Origin: Acinetobacter sp. CS-2
GTDB taxonomy: Bacteria; Pseudomonadota; Gammaproteobacteria; Pseudomonadales; Moraxellaceae
Assembly: GCF_016599715.1 (NCBI RefSeq)
Contig: NZ_CP067019.1
Location: forward strand, 620,001 to 684,000
Length of the DNA stretch: 64,000 nt
Direction: 5' to 3'
Shown here: positions 45,831-56,864 of the stretch, one piece after another
How the letters are laid out: each line of letters starts with the position of its first letter
Position numbering within the stretch: the first letter of the stretch is position 1
Notes under the pieces: generated by a model
What the model was told of the DNA's origin: nothing
The model's input: only the letters and a program-made list of their open reading frames with translations
The model's database searches: none
Made by a program: the position numbers and the translations under genes

Positions 45831-47351
45831 ATGTCTGATTTTTTGATTGATGAAGAGTTACTTGCTGCCATCGATATGGGGTCGAACAGCTTTCACCTGG
45901 CGATTGCACGTGTAGATCATGGCGAAGTAAAAAAAGTGGCTTCAATGTCAGAAAAAGTACAATTGGCCGCGGGTTTAGATGAAAACAAAAATTTGACTGA
46001 GGCGGCACAGCAACGGGGTCTAGCCTGTCTGGCACGCTTTGTCGGGCGTTTAAGTTCTGTACAGGCCAACCGGTTGCGTATTGTAGCTACCAATGCTTTA
46101 CGTCAGGCAAAAAATGGTCATGAATTTATTCAAAAAGCCGCAGAAATTTTACCTAAACCGATCGAAATTATTGCCGGTCGTGAAGAAGCCCGTCTGATTT
46201 ATTTAGGTGTATCGCATACCATGGCCAATAGTGGCCGCCGCCTGGTGATTGACATTGGTGGTGGATCAACTGAACTGATTATCGGAGAGGCATTCGAGCC
46301 AATCCATACTGAATCAGTACAAATGGGATGTGTGGCCTTCACCAAAGCCTATTTTATGGAGGGTGAGATCAATCAGAAAAGTTTCGATAAAGCGGTGACC
46401 GCTGCCCGTAAGGAAATTTCAGGGATTGCCAATACCTATAAAGCCGCTGGTTGGGATACTGTGGTGGGTTCAAGCGGAACAATTAAAGCCTGTCGACAGA
46501 TTACCGTGAATATGGGCTGGAGCAATGAAAAAGAAGAGCTCACCCGTGAAGGTCTGGAAAAACTCAAAGACAAGCTGCTCAAATACAAGCACGTGACCGA
46601 AATGGAATTTGATGGCCTGAAAGAAGACCGCCGAGCAGTTTTGCCAGCAGGGATTGCCATTTTATATGCGGTATTTGATGTGCTGGGGCTGGACAAACTG
46701 GTTTATTCAGATGGTGCGTTACGTGAAGGTGTCATGTATGACCTGCTTGGTCGTTTCCAGCATGAAGACGTTCGCGACCGTTCTGTACATGCTTTAATGG
46801 GACGCTATAACGCAGATAGCAAACAGGCTGAGCGTGTAGTCAATACGGCACAGCAACTATTTAATGGCGTTGCACAATCACTAAATTTAACTAATGATGA
46901 CAGTGACTTACTGCGTCGTGCTGCATATTTGCATGAGATTGGCCTGGCGATTAGTCACAGTGGTTATCATCGCCATGGGGCTTATTTATTGCAGCATTCG
47001 GATATTCCCGGTTTCTCACAAATTGACCAAAACCATTTGTCACATTTGGTCGCTCATCACCGTCGTAAACTTCGTGGCGATGCACGGGTTGATGTTGCTA
47101 AAGTCGGTGGTAGCAAACTTGTGTACTTATGTCTATTGCTGCGTTTAGCAGTTTTACTGAATCATAGTCGTAGTGATGAGATGCTTCCTGCCATTGAATT
47201 AAGTATCATCAATGAGCAACAATGGCAGCTCAGCGTTTCTGGCGATGCCAAACAATGGCCTTTGCTTGTAGCAGACTTGCATGATGAACAGATGCAGTTC
47301 AAGCATTGGGATATTGAATTGAATATTCAGTCGGAACAATTTATCTATTAA
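45831..47351 (+). CDS. ppx: Exopolyphosphatase
   Basis: It hydrolyses terminal phosphate from inorganic polyphosphate, or pppGpp, in the cytosol. The 506-aa length suits the Ppx/GppA family in its four-domain form. The ASKHA phosphate loops are AAIDMGSNSFHLAIARV near the start and VIDIGGGSTELIIGE at about 140. YSDGALREGVMYDLL and an HD-like C-terminal domain with YLHEIGLAISHSGYHRHGAY follow. No ppk is beside it. A short gap separates it from accA. Confidence 0.93.
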   Translation: MSDFLIDEELLAAIDMGSNSFHLAIARVDHGEVKKVASMSEKVQLAAGLDENKNLTEAAQQRGLACLARFVGRLSSVQANRLRIVATNALRQAKNGHEFIQKAAEILPKPIEIIAGREEARLIYLGVSHTMANSGRRLVIDIGGGSTELIIGEAFEPIHTESVQMGCVAFTKAYFMEGEINQKSFDKAVTAARKEISGIANTYKAAGWDTVVGSSGTIKACRQITVNMGWSNEKEELTREGLEKLKDKLLKYKHVTEMEFDGLKEDRRAVLPAGIAILYAVFDVLGLDKLVYSDGALREGVMYDLLGRFQHEDVRDRSVHALMGRYNADSKQAERVVNTAQQLFNGVAQSLNLTNDDSDLLRRAAYLHEIGLAISHSGYHRHGAYLLQHSDIPGFSQIDQNHLSHLVAHHRRKLRGDARVDVAKVGGSKLVYLCLLLRLAVLLNHSRSDEMLPAIELSIINEQQWQLSVSGDAKQWPLLVADLHDEQMQFKHWDIELNIQSEQFIY

Positions 47352-47401
47352 CAAGTGATTGGTTAACAAGGTATTGTTAATTTAGGGATAATGGTCGACC
47401 T

Positions 47402-48226
47402 ATGAAAAATAAAGCTGCTCAATCTAAAGCATGGACAACGGTTCAAATTGCGCGTCATCCAGAACGTCCGCAATTCCTGGATTATGTTGGTGAAATCTTC
47501 ACTGAATTCGATGCTTTACATGGAGATCGGGTATTTGGTGACGATGGTGCGATGATCGGTGGCTTGGCACGTTTTAATGGTCAGCCAGTGATGATTGTTG
47601 GGCAACATCGTGGTCGCAGCACTCGTGAAAAATTGCAACACAACTTCGGTATGAGTAATCCCGAAGGTTACCGTAAAGCACAGCGTTTACTCGACATGGC
47701 TGAACGTTTTAAACTGCCGGTATTCACTTTTATCGATACCATGGGTGCATATCCTGGGGTCGGTGCGGAAGAACGTGGTCAGGCAGAAGCGATTGCCACT
47801 AGCCTTGCACAGCTTTCAAGCCTGAAAGTTCCGGTGGTTGCGACCGTTTTAGGTGAAGGCGGTTCAGGTGGTGCACTCGGTATTGGTGTGGCGGATCGCG
47901 TGGTGATGTTGTCTCACAGTATCTATTCGGTGATTTCTCCTGAAGGTTGTGCATCCATTTTATGGAAAACAGCAGAGAAAGCGGAACAAGCCAGCGAAGC
48001 CTTGGCATTAACTGCAGAGAAATTAAAACAACTTGGTATTGTTGAATATGTGGTTGATGAAGGTGAAGGCGCGCATTTGCAGCCTGAAAAAGTGATGCAA
48101 GATCTTAAAGATGTGTTACAACAGGCTTTAGAAGAATTGCAATCGATGGATGCGAATGAGAGATGCGAAGCACGTTACCAGCGTTTAATGAAGTTTGGCA
48201 GCGACAATTCCGGTCTGGCATCTTAA
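47402..48226 (+). CDS. accA: Acetyl-CoA carboxylase carboxyltransferase subunit alpha
   Basis: It transfers the carboxyl group from biotin to acetyl-CoA with AccD, the first committed step of fatty acid synthesis. At 274 aa it is somewhat shorter at the N-terminus than E. coli AccA. Typical stretches are [56 protein letters not shown] and [12 protein letters not shown]. It overlaps tilS by 64 bases, implying coupled translation. Confidence 0.96.
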   Translation: MKNKAAQSKAWTTVQIARHPERPQFLDYVGEIFTEFDALHGDRVFGDDGAMIGGLARFNGQPVMIVGQHRGRSTREKLQHNFGMSNPEGYRKAQRLLDMAERFKLPVFTFIDTMGAYPGVGAEERGQAEAIATSLAQLSSLKVPVVATVLGEGGSGGALGIGVADRVVMLSHSIYSVISPEGCASILWKTAEKAEQASEALALTAEKLKQLGIVEYVVDEGEGAHLQPEKVMQDLKDVLQQALEELQSMDANERCEARYQRLMKFGSDNSGLAS

Positions 48227-49512
48227 AACAAATCCAGTGCTTTCCTCCTGAAAGCACTTTCTTGATTGGATGTAGTGGCGGCATGGATTCCATGCTGCTA
48301 TTGCGTTTAATGTCTGATTTATTTCCTGAAAAAATCCGTGCGATCTATGTCGATCACCAGTTGCAAAAAATTAGTGCAGACTGGGGGCAATTTGTATCTG
48401 ATCAATGTGCAGCGCTGCATGTACCGTGTATTGTTGAAGCCGTTGAAGTGCAAGATGGCAACCTGGAACATCAGGCACGTAACGCACGTTATCAGGCCTA
48501 TGCAAAGCATTTAAAAGCCAATGAAATCTTGGTCTTGGCGCATCATCAGCAGGATCAGGCCGAAACCTTGATGCTACGCTTGCTTTCGGGTGCCGGCGTA
48601 CATGGTTTATCCGCCATGAAGCAGGTCGATGTACGAAAGCAATTCAGCATTTGGCGACCGCTGCTGGATATCTCACGTGAGCAGATTTGCCAATGGGTAA
48701 TTCAGCTGGGTGTGCAAAATATTGAAGATCCCACCAATTTAGATACTCATTATGATCGGGCCTGGTGCCGTCATGAATTGTGGCCGCTGTTGCAACAACG
48801 TTATCCAAAAATGCAACAGGCACTCAGCCGCACCAGTTATCTCATGCAGGATGCGGAAGATATTTTGCTGGACGTATTACAGCAGGATTTAAACCATTGC
48901 GGATCGGCCACTGAACTGGATTTAGAAAAGTTATCCCAATTATCAAGTGCACGGCAAAGGCAATTGCTCTCTGCCTGGATGAAAGGACAGGATACCTATC
49001 GCCCCAGTTTTGAAATGGTGCAACGCTTGTTGCTTGAAGTGATTGGCTCCAAATCTGATGCACAGGCGGCATTGCACTGGAATCAATATTATTATGTGCG
49101 TTATCAGCAAAAACTTTTCCGCTTAAGTGCCACAGAATATTTGGCTGAAAAAAATCAATCGATTGCTAATAAACAGGCAATCTTTGTCGAGTTAGGACAA
49201 AAGCTTGAAATACTGTCAGGAAATTATCTTGCTGAAACTGCAAAAGTAGGCCTGTCAGCAGCATTGCTGGGTCAAAAACTGGATTTAGTGATGCGCCAAG
49301 GCGGCGAAAAAATTCATTTGTATGGACGAGTGGGGGCTTGGCCGTTAAAAAAAGCCATTCAGGAAGCACAAATTTTTCCCTGGCAGCGTTATAGAATTCA
49401 AATATTAAGCATAGATAATGTTATGCTTGGTGTTTTTACACCAAAAGGGTTTTGGTTAGCCCAATCTGAATATTGTGAAATCGGTGGATGGCAACCAAAT
49501 TTGATCTCTTAG
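48163..49512 (+). CDS. tilS: tRNA(Ile)-lysidine synthase
   Basis: It attaches lysine to C34 of the tRNA-Ile that reads AUA; essential in bacteria. The N-terminal ATP-PPase domain has the P-loop SGGMDS (38-43) and [27 protein letters not shown]. The central TilS domain and the C-terminal domain ([24 protein letters not shown]) follow. At 449 aa the length is normal. The start at 48163 lies inside accA; later starts would cut into the region before the P-loop. The accA-tilS order also occurs in E. coli. Confidence 0.92.
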   Translation: MRSTLPAFNEVWQRQFRSGILKQIQCFPPESTFLIGCSGGMDSMLLLRLMSDLFPEKIRAIYVDHQLQKISADWGQFVSDQCAALHVPCIVEAVEVQDGNLEHQARNARYQAYAKHLKANEILVLAHHQQDQAETLMLRLLSGAGVHGLSAMKQVDVRKQFSIWRPLLDISREQICQWVIQLGVQNIEDPTNLDTHYDRAWCRHELWPLLQQRYPKMQQALSRTSYLMQDAEDILLDVLQQDLNHCGSATELDLEKLSQLSSARQRQLLSAWMKGQDTYRPSFEMVQRLLLEVIGSKSDAQAALHWNQYYYVRYQQKLFRLSATEYLAEKNQSIANKQAIFVELGQKLEILSGNYLAETAKVGLSAALLGQKLDLVMRQGGEKIHLYGRVGAWPLKKAIQEAQIFPWQRYRIQILSIDNVMLGVFTPKGFWLAQSEYCEIGGWQPNLIS

Positions 49513-49541
49513 TTAAAAAATTCTAAGTCGAGTATGAATCC

Positions 49542-50372
49542 ATGAGTGCAGCTTTAAATTGTAATATTAGTTTTATTGGTGGCGGTAATATGGCCCAAGC
49601 CTTGATTGGCGGGCTGATTTCGCGTGGCTTGCCGCCAACACGTATTACAGTTTCTGATCCGGTCGAAAAAGTCCGTCTTTTATTAACAGAAAAAGATGTA
49701 CATGTGACGGATGACAATATTGCTGCCATTCGTGATGCCGATATCGTACTTTTTGCAGTGAAGCCGCAAGTACTGGCCAGCGTATTAAAACCGCTTAAAG
49801 GTTTGTTTGAAGGCAAACTGGTGATGTCGATTGTGGCTGGAGCTGAAATCGCGACTATTGCCAACCTGCTAGAAACCAATCGAATTGTTCGTGTTATGCC
49901 CAATACACCTGCTTTGGTGCAAACAGGAGCACATGGCCTGTATGCAACGGAAGCTGTGAATGCACAGGATCGTGAGTTGGCCAGTCAGGTTTTGGCTGCA
50001 ACCGGTTTAACCCTTTGGGTCAATTCAGAAGCACAAATTGATGCTGTAACGGCAGTATCGGGCTCTGGTCCGGCTTATTTCTTCTATATGATGGAAAGCA
50101 TGATTCGTGCAGGCAAAAACCTAGGGCTGGATGAAAAAGTGGCGACTGCATTGACGTTGCAAACAGCATTGGGTGCCGCACAAATGGCGATTACCAGTTC
50201 AAATACACCTGCAGAATTGCGCAAAAATGTGACCTCTCCAAATGGTACAACTCAAGCTGCACTGGAAGTATTCGATCGTGCGCAAATCTCTCAAAATATT
50301 CAGGCCGCTTTGGCTGCCGCGCAAAAGCGCAGTCAAGAACTTGCTCAAGAGCTAAGTGAAAGTAGCAAATAA
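49542..50372 (+). CDS. proC: Pyrroline-5-carboxylate reductase
   Basis: The last step of proline synthesis, NAD(P)H-dependent. The 276-aa length is normal. Dinucleotide site FIGGGNMAQALIGGLISRG is at the start, VRVMPNTPALVQTGAHGLY mid-protein, and the signature VSGSGPAYFFYMMESM with LRKNVTSPNGTTQAAL in the C-terminal half. It is followed after 27 bp by a YggT-family gene, a pairing known from E. coli, and is probably cotranscribed with it. Confidence 0.96.
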   Translation: MSAALNCNISFIGGGNMAQALIGGLISRGLPPTRITVSDPVEKVRLLLTEKDVHVTDDNIAAIRDADIVLFAVKPQVLASVLKPLKGLFEGKLVMSIVAGAEIATIANLLETNRIVRVMPNTPALVQTGAHGLYATEAVNAQDRELASQVLAATGLTLWVNSEAQIDAVTAVSGSGPAYFFYMMESMIRAGKNLGLDEKVATALTLQTALGAAQMAITSSNTPAELRKNVTSPNGTTQAALEVFDRAQISQNIQAALAAAQKRSQELAQELSESSK

Positions 50373-50399
50373 CTCGTTTTTATTTAGGAAAGTTCCAGT

Positions 50400-50969
50400 A
50401 TGGGTGCAAATTCTGCGCTGATTTTTGGCATTATTATTAACGTAGCGATTTTGCTCGTATTCTTTCGTTTTCTGATGCAGCTTGCAGCGGTGAATCCTTA
50501 TAATCCTGTCGTCATGTCTACTGTGAAAGCGACAAAAATCGTCGATCTGTTTGGGCGTATTTTTCCCACCTTGGCAAAAGGTCGTGTCAATTCTGCAGCC
50601 TTGGCTTTGGTGGTACTTTTATATTTACTCAAGATTTTTGGGGTAATGTACCTTTCAGGTGCTATGCCGAACAGTCCGGTACATCTGGTGATTTTGACCT
50701 TTGTCACCATGATTCAGGACCTGATCCGCTTCTGTCGTTACCTGATTTTTGCAACGATTATTTTAAGCTGGGTGGTGATGTTTACCCAATCTCGCTCACC
50801 GTATATTGAAGTCATTCAAGAGCTGGCAGAACCATTGTTGGCTCCGTTCCGCCGTATTTTGCCGAATATGGGTATGATTGACCTGTCGCCAATTGTTGCC
50901 TTTTTGGCATTGTATATTGCCGAAATTATTATGAATGAAGTGGCTATTGTACTTTTGACTGGACTTTAA
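50400..50969 (+). CDS. YggT-family integral membrane protein
   Basis: A 189-aa inner-membrane protein with two YggT repeats, each containing paired hydrophobic segments and the PYNPVV / RSPYIEVIQELAEPLLAPFRRILPNMGMIDLSPIVAF motif. The family is linked to osmotic tolerance, cell shape and division in different bacteria, without a proven biochemical role. It follows proC directly and is closed by a terminator. Confidence 0.9.
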   Translation: MGANSALIFGIIINVAILLVFFRFLMQLAAVNPYNPVVMSTVKATKIVDLFGRIFPTLAKGRVNSAALALVVLLYLLKIFGVMYLSGAMPNSPVHLVILTFVTMIQDLIRFCRYLIFATIILSWVVMFTQSRSPYIEVIQELAEPLLAPFRRILPNMGMIDLSPIVAFLALYIAEIIMNEVAIVLLTGL

Positions 50970-50995
50970 AATTCAGATAGTAAAATCTGGATAAT

Positions 50996-51023
50996 AAAAA
51001 AGGACTCGATGGAGTCCTTTTTT
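50996..51023 (+). terminator. Terminator after yggT
   Basis: AGGACTC-GATG-GAGTCCT within A and T runs; likely works in both directions. Confidence 0.93.
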
Positions 51024-51027
51024 ATTG

Positions 51028-51205
51028 GAAAAATTCCTCTCCCTCTGGGAGAGGTGAGGAGAGGGTAAATTATCAGATAGATAATCAATTATTTGTCTGA
51101 AAATTCCACTTGTCTTATAAACAGATTTAATTCTAGGTTTATTTAGAAAACCCTCATCCCAGCCTTCTCCCTGAGCCATATATGGCGTAAGAGAAGGAGC
51201 TTTAA
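51028..51205. repeat. REP-like intergenic repeat region (copy C)
   Basis: Two blocks of C/T-rich and A/G-rich palindromes (CTCTCCCTCTGGGAGAG at about 51037-51053; CTTCTCCCTGAGCCATATAT...AAGAGAAGGAG at about 51163-51200) flank an AT-rich core that contains TTATCAGATAGATAA. It resembles a degenerate pair of REP-type units between the convergent yggT and polA. Confidence 0.65.
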
Positions 51206-51230
51206 AAGCGAGAAGGATCTTAATATAAGA

Positions 51231-53996
51231 TTAGTGTGCCTCATCCCAGTTATTGCCTTTACCCACTTCGACAATCAGCGGTACTGAAAGCTGGATCACC
51301 GATTGCATCACTTCTGCCAGTTTTGGTGCCAGTGTATCGGCAATGTCGGCATCGACTTCAAACACCAATTCATCGTGGACTTGCAGTAACATTTTGGCTT
51401 GATCTTTAGGCAGCATTTTATCCACTTCAATCATGGCTATTTTAATGATGTCAGCAGCGCTTCCTTGTAGCGGGGCATTGATGGCCGCACGTTCGGCACC
51501 TTTACGTACCATCATGTTACGGGCATCAATATCCGGCGTATATAAACGGCGACCTAGAATGGTTTCGACAAAACCTTGTTCCAAAGCCACCTGACGCGTA
51601 CGTTGCATGTACTCATAAATGCCCGGATAACGATGGAAATATTGCTTGATATAGTTTTGCGATTCTTCACGGGTAAAGCCCAATTGACGAATCAGACCAA
51701 ATTCGGACATGCCATATAAGAGACCGAAGTTAACGGCTTTGGCCTGACGACGCTGGTCATTGGTGACATCTTCCAGTGCAATACCCAGAACCTCAGCTGC
51801 AGTACGGCGGTGTACATCCTGACCATGCTTAAAAGCATCAACCAAAGCTTCATCCTGGGAAAGATGCGCCATTAAACGCAGTTCAATCTGTGAATAATCG
51901 GCAGCCAGCAAAACCCGACCTTCAGGTGCAATAAAGGCTTTACGAATCTGACGGCCAATTTCTTCACGCACTGGAATGTTTTGCAGGTTGGGATCTGTTG
52001 AGGACAAACGCCCTGTTGCTGTTAAAGCCTGATGATAACTGGTATGCACACGCCCGCTGTCATTGTTGGCCTGTTTTTGCAAGCCATCGGTATAGGTGCT
52101 TTTCAGTTTGGAAAGACCGCGATACTGCAAAATTAAATCAGTAATCGGGTGGTCGATTTTTTCCAGAATACTTTCACTGGTGCTGTATTGACCGGTTGCT
52201 GTTTTTTTGCCGCCTTTCAGACCGAGTTTGTCAAACAGGATTTCACCGACCTGTTTCGGCGAGCTGACATTAAACGGCTGACCGGCCATTTCAACAATCT
52301 GGTTTTCCAGGTCTTGAATGGTATTGGAAAAGTCTACACTCAACTGATCTAAAAATTTCAGGTCCAGCTCGATGCCGTTTTCTTCCATAATGGTCAGCAC
52401 ACGCGCCACCGGCATTTCAATATTGTGTAAAATATTGTTCAGCTCAGGAATGGCCTGCAACTTTTTCGACAGGACTTCATACAGGCGATAGGTGACATGT
52501 GCATCTTCCGCCGCATAATGTGCCGCTGTTTCAATGTCGATCTGGTTAAAGGTCTTCTGTTTAACGCCTTTGCCTGCAATTTGTTCAAAGGTGGTGGTCA
52601 AATGACTCAAATACACACGAGCAACATCATCCATACCGTGACGGGTCGCCACAGAATTTAAAACATAGGATGCCAGCATGGTATCGAAATACCAGCCTTG
52701 CAGTTCAATGCCGTGATTTTGCAGGATGTGGGCATCATATTTTAAATGATGGCCAATTTTTTCAACCGATGCATCTTCTAAAATCGATTTGATTTGTGCA
52801 AGGATAGTTTCACGATTCAGCTGTTCCGGTGCACCTTCATAGTCGTGGGTCAGCGGAATGTAATAGGCATCGTTGGCATCAAAAGCCAGTGAAAAGCCAA
52901 CCATTTCCGCTACGCGATAATCCAGACTGGTGGTTTCGGTGTCAAAGGCAAAGCGTTTTTCAGTGCTTAAACGCTGGAACAGTTTGTCCCAGTCCGCTTG
53001 AGTCAAAATGGTGTGATAAGTGGCTTTGCCTAGTTGATCATCCACACTTGTCAGCTCTGCCTCATCTTCAGTATTAATGACAGCAGTGGTATTGATCTCA
53101 GTTTCAATACTCTTGGCCGCCTGTTTATAAACTGAATTGTTTGGATTATTTGGATGATCGAGGGACTGTAACTGGTTACGGAACTCAAGTTCGGTATAGA
53201 GCCGGCACAGTTCTTCCACATTCGGATCACCGAGTTTCAGGTCTTCATAACAAAGACCCATATCCAGGTCGCAAACGATACTGGCCAACTGATGATCTAG
53301 GGTAATGCCTTCAACATTATCCTTAATGCTTTGACCGACTTTGCCTTTAATTTTATCGACATTTTCCAGAATGCCGCCAATAGAACCGTATTCGGTCAAC
53401 AGTTTGGCAGCAGTTTTTGCACCGACGCCGGGTACGCCACGGATGCCATCGGAAGCATCACCCATCAAGGTTAAATAGTCGATAATCTGATTCGGCCATA
53501 CACCGAACTTTTCAAAGACAGCATTCACATCCATCGGCTTGTCTTTAAAGCTGTCTTCCAAAGTCACTTTGTCGGTGACTAGCTGGGCCATGTCTTTATC
53601 ACCAGTCGAGATCAGCACCTGATAACCTTTGGCTTCAGCACGTTTAGCCAAAGTACCAATCACGTCATCTGCTTCAGCGCCGGGAAGGGTGTGTAAAGGA
53701 ATGCCCAAAGCACGAATCAGGTTATGAAGATAGGGAATTTGCTGCGACAGTTCATCCGGCATGCTTGGGCGGTCACCTTTATAAATCGGTGAAAGCTGAT
53801 GACGGAACGTCGGTTCAGGGGTATCAAAAATCACAGCCATATGCGTTGGCTGAATACGACGCATCAACTTTTGAATCGCAGAAATGGCACCACGAATTGC
53901 GTTGGTCTGTAAACCAGTCGAAGTGGTTAGTGGTGGCAGTGCATGATATGCACGAAATAAAAAATATGAGCCATCGACCAAAACAAATGGTGTCAT
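51231..53996 (-). CDS. polA: DNA polymerase I
   Basis: Repair and Okazaki-fragment polymerase. The 921-aa protein has all three domains. The 5'-3' exonuclease is at about 1-290 (VDGSYFLFRAYHALP, GVPGVGAKTAAKLL). The 3'-5' exonuclease has its metal residues intact (FDTETTSLD, HLKYDAHIL, YAAEDAHVTYRL). The polymerase domain shows AADYSQIELRLMAHLS, RRQAKAVNFGLLYGMSEFGL and LLQVHDELVFEV. It is monocistronic, convergent with yggT. No anomaly seen. Confidence 0.98.
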   Translation of the reverse strand: MTPFVLVDGSYFLFRAYHALPPLTTSTGLQTNAIRGAISAIQKLMRRIQPTHMAVIFDTPEPTFRHQLSPIYKGDRPSMPDELSQQIPYLHNLIRALGIPLHTLPGAEADDVIGTLAKRAEAKGYQVLISTGDKDMAQLVTDKVTLEDSFKDKPMDVNAVFEKFGVWPNQIIDYLTLMGDASDGIRGVPGVGAKTAAKLLTEYGSIGGILENVDKIKGKVGQSIKDNVEGITLDHQLASIVCDLDMGLCYEDLKLGDPNVEELCRLYTELEFRNQLQSLDHPNNPNNSVYKQAAKSIETEINTTAVINTEDEAELTSVDDQLGKATYHTILTQADWDKLFQRLSTEKRFAFDTETTSLDYRVAEMVGFSLAFDANDAYYIPLTHDYEGAPEQLNRETILAQIKSILEDASVEKIGHHLKYDAHILQNHGIELQGWYFDTMLASYVLNSVATRHGMDDVARVYLSHLTTTFEQIAGKGVKQKTFNQIDIETAAHYAAEDAHVTYRLYEVLSKKLQAIPELNNILHNIEMPVARVLTIMEENGIELDLKFLDQLSVDFSNTIQDLENQIVEMAGQPFNVSSPKQVGEILFDKLGLKGGKKTATGQYSTSESILEKIDHPITDLILQYRGLSKLKSTYTDGLQKQANNDSGRVHTSYHQALTATGRLSSTDPNLQNIPVREEIGRQIRKAFIAPEGRVLLAADYSQIELRLMAHLSQDEALVDAFKHGQDVHRRTAAEVLGIALEDVTNDQRRQAKAVNFGLLYGMSEFGLIRQLGFTREESQNYIKQYFHRYPGIYEYMQRTRQVALEQGFVETILGRRLYTPDIDARNMMVRKGAERAAINAPLQGSAADIIKIAMIEVDKMLPKDQAKMLLQVHDELVFEVDADIADTLAPKLAEVMQSVIQLSVPLIVEVGKGNNWDEAH

Positions 53997-54159
53997 TGAA
54001 GGATTCCTAATTCAAATATCGGCCTTATTGTACGTGATTTTGCCCATGAGCATAGACACATCATTCAAGATGCGTGTTACCGAATATCTGATGAATGCTT
54101 AAAAATCAAAGTCACAGCTGTTGTATGATCAAATCAATAAGGATTGAGATAAAGAAAAA

Positions 54160-56853
54160 ATGGGGAAAGGACAGAGCGAAATCCGGATGATTTGGCTGAT
54201 GGTATTGATTATTGTCGGGGTGGGGTCTTGGTTTTTGGATGTACGCATCTTCACCTATTTATGTGGTTTGGCCTTTGTCATGAGCCTGATGCAATATGTC
54301 GATGCCATCCAGACACCGGCAGCACAAATTGCTGCAGAAACAAATCTTTCAGTTCAGGAAAGCTCTAAAGTTCCTTTATATCTTTGTTCAATTGTTGCCA
54401 TTGTCGGCGGCATTCTGGATTGGGAGTTTGCCGTCGGGTTGGGTATCACAGCGTGGATTTTTTTCTTTTTAAGATGGTTACGCCGTTTAGAGGGCTTATT
54501 GAGCCTGTTGCAAATGCGGTTGCATCAGGGGCAAATGGTCACTGAGGAGAAGATTGAAAAGCCACCCATTCAGGTATTCGAATCAGCTCCCGTATCACAG
54601 CCCATCGGCTTGATTGAACAGTTAAAGCAGTGGATTTTTCAAGGTAATCCAGTTTTAAAAGTGGCTATCTTGGTACTGGTCATTGGCATCATCTTGTTGC
54701 TACGTTTTGCCACCGAACATTGGCAACTCAGTTTGGCGATGAAACTGGCGATTGTTGCAGGCGTCAGTGGCGCTGTAACGGCCCTCGGTTACTGGATGCA
54801 GAGTAAAAACCGCAGTTTTTCCCTAGCCCTGGAAGGATTGGGTTTAGCGGCCTTATTTTTGACACTTTTCTTTGCCTATTACAATGCCGTGATTCCGACG
54901 CTCGCCATCGCTGGATTATGTTTTGCCCTGATCATGGGGGTGACCCTGATTCTCAGCTTAAAACAGCAATCCATTGAACTGGCGCTGATGGCGATGATCA
55001 TTGCCTATATTGCACCTTTTACCTTGCCGGTCCGCAACGCGACAGCAATTGAACTGACTGCTTATTATGTGGTGATCAATCTTGCTGTTGCGATCCTCAG
55101 TACCTTACGTCCCTGGAAGATGCTGAATCAAATTGCCTTTTTAATGACCGTGATTGTGGGGGGAGGCTATGCCTTCTATCAGGGCAAAGAATTTGAAAAA
55201 AATACCTTAACGTTCTTGGTGGCGGTGCATACGGCAATTTTTGTCTGGTTAAGTTTTCGTTTTAGTCAGCTACTGGCCAAAGAAGATCTGGTTCAGTTCA
55301 AACTGAAACCGGCTTTGGATATTGCCCTGATTTTTGGTGCGCCTCTGGTCGGTTATATTTTTATTTATTTAATGCATTTTGAAGAAACGCGCTGGCAGGC
55401 TGGAGTGAGTCTGGCCTTTGCTGCCGTGTATGCAGGCTTGTATCAACTATCAAAACGCCATCAGGCGGTGCAACTGATTTCACAAAGTTATTTCAGTTTA
55501 ATGCTGATTTTTCTGGCCCTGATTCCTCCAATTCTGTTGCATAAGCAATGGAGCGTGATTGGCTGGGCTGTGGAAGGGCTGATCATTTTTAGTTATGCCC
55601 TATATCGTCAGTCGGATATCAGTCGCTATCTGGCTATGGGTCTAATGATTGTTGCTGGCTTATCCAGTTTGTATTATCTGGTGGAGCTAAATGAATTTCC
55701 TAATCAAATGTATTGGGGTTTATGCTTGAGCTATTTTGCTGTGGTTGTGGTAGCAAATAGCCGGGAGTCCTTTAGGCAGCAACTGAGCAGTTCCACGATA
55801 GCCTTTCACTGTTTGCAGATGCTGTCTGCAACTACCATGTTGATTGTATTGTTGCTGGATGAAATTGACGGTCCTCAACAGCTGGTGATGAGCCTGTTGA
55901 TTGTCAGTGGATTCTATCTGCTGATGAATGAGTTGATGCTGCGTTGCAAAGCTACCTGGACTTGGCTGTTTCCGAAATGGCTCGGCCTCATTCCTGTCTT
56001 TGTTTTTGCCCTGATTATTGTGATTGATCAAAGTCAGCAGGGCATCATTATTTGGCCGACCATGTTTGACCGTCTGAGTTTTGCACTTTCCGGATTGATG
56101 TTGACTGCATTGTGGCTGCGCCCGATGTTGGGTGTGCGAACTGAAAAAGAGTGGGTCAGTTTTGGCACCCTGACCAGTCTGGCCATGACCAGCTTAACCC
56201 TGCTTCCAAGTACGCCTTATATCAGTGTGGTGATTCTGCCTTTACTGTTCTGTGCCTGGTGTTATTGGCAGCTGGATAATCCGGACTGGAAAATGTTCTG
56301 GCAAGCCCGTAGCAGTTTGGTACTGATGGCAACCTGGATTGTCTGTTCGCAACTTTTTACCCAGCAAGCCTTTCAGGCTTATATCCTGCCAGTCATCAAT
56401 CCTTTTGATCTGGTTAGTATTGCAATGTTGGCAGGTTTTATCTGGATGTTGTCCTTACAGCTGAAATCAGGTTTAGATAAAGGCATCGTTGCCGTGCTGA
56501 TGGTACTCAGTCTGCTTTGGTTTAGCAGTTATATTGTGCTGCGTGCATTACATGTTTATTGGGGTACGCCGTTTAATGAGCTGGCTGTATGGGGAAATGC
56601 AACCGTTCAACTCAGTCTGACTTTGTTGTGGGTCAGTTTGGCCTTTATGACCATGAGTCTGGCCAGTCGCAAACAGTTGCGTTCAGTCTGGATTTTAGGG
56701 GGCAGTATTTTGGTGATTGTGACTTTGAAACTGGTACTTTTTGACCTGTCACATATTGGCACTTTAACCCGGGTGATTTCATTTCTGGGGGCTGGTTTTG
56801 TGATGTTGCTGATTGCCTATATTGCGCCGATTCCTGAAGGGGAAACAATTTAA
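54160..56853 (+). CDS. Large multi-pass membrane protein, DUF2339 family
   Basis: An 897-aa protein with well over 20 hydrophobic segments along its whole length. A short soluble part at about 115-160 is followed by WIFQGNPVLKVAILVLVIGIILLLRFATE, a hallmark region of DUF2339 proteins. Near the end IVIVTLKLVLFDLS-type sequence and RVISFLGAGFVMLLIAYIAP are also typical. No catalytic motif is evident. It is a single gene convergent with the mechanosensitive channel gene; the function is unknown. Confidence 0.8.
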   Translation: MGKGQSEIRMIWLMVLIIVGVGSWFLDVRIFTYLCGLAFVMSLMQYVDAIQTPAAQIAAETNLSVQESSKVPLYLCSIVAIVGGILDWEFAVGLGITAWIFFFLRWLRRLEGLLSLLQMRLHQGQMVTEEKIEKPPIQVFESAPVSQPIGLIEQLKQWIFQGNPVLKVAILVLVIGIILLLRFATEHWQLSLAMKLAIVAGVSGAVTALGYWMQSKNRSFSLALEGLGLAALFLTLFFAYYNAVIPTLAIAGLCFALIMGVTLILSLKQQSIELALMAMIIAYIAPFTLPVRNATAIELTAYYVVINLAVAILSTLRPWKMLNQIAFLMTVIVGGGYAFYQGKEFEKNTLTFLVAVHTAIFVWLSFRFSQLLAKEDLVQFKLKPALDIALIFGAPLVGYIFIYLMHFEETRWQAGVSLAFAAVYAGLYQLSKRHQAVQLISQSYFSLMLIFLALIPPILLHKQWSVIGWAVEGLIIFSYALYRQSDISRYLAMGLMIVAGLSSLYYLVELNEFPNQMYWGLCLSYFAVVVVANSRESFRQQLSSSTIAFHCLQMLSATTMLIVLLLDEIDGPQQLVMSLLIVSGFYLLMNELMLRCKATWTWLFPKWLGLIPVFVFALIIVIDQSQQGIIIWPTMFDRLSFALSGLMLTALWLRPMLGVRTEKEWVSFGTLTSLAMTSLTLLPSTPYISVVILPLLFCAWCYWQLDNPDWKMFWQARSSLVLMATWIVCSQLFTQQAFQAYILPVINPFDLVSIAMLAGFIWMLSLQLKSGLDKGIVAVLMVLSLLWFSSYIVLRALHVYWGTPFNELAVWGNATVQLSLTLLWVSLAFMTMSLASRKQLRSVWILGGSILVIVTLKLVLFDLSHIGTLTRVISFLGAGFVMLLIAYIAPIPEGETI

Positions 56854-56864
56854 CATTTTTACCT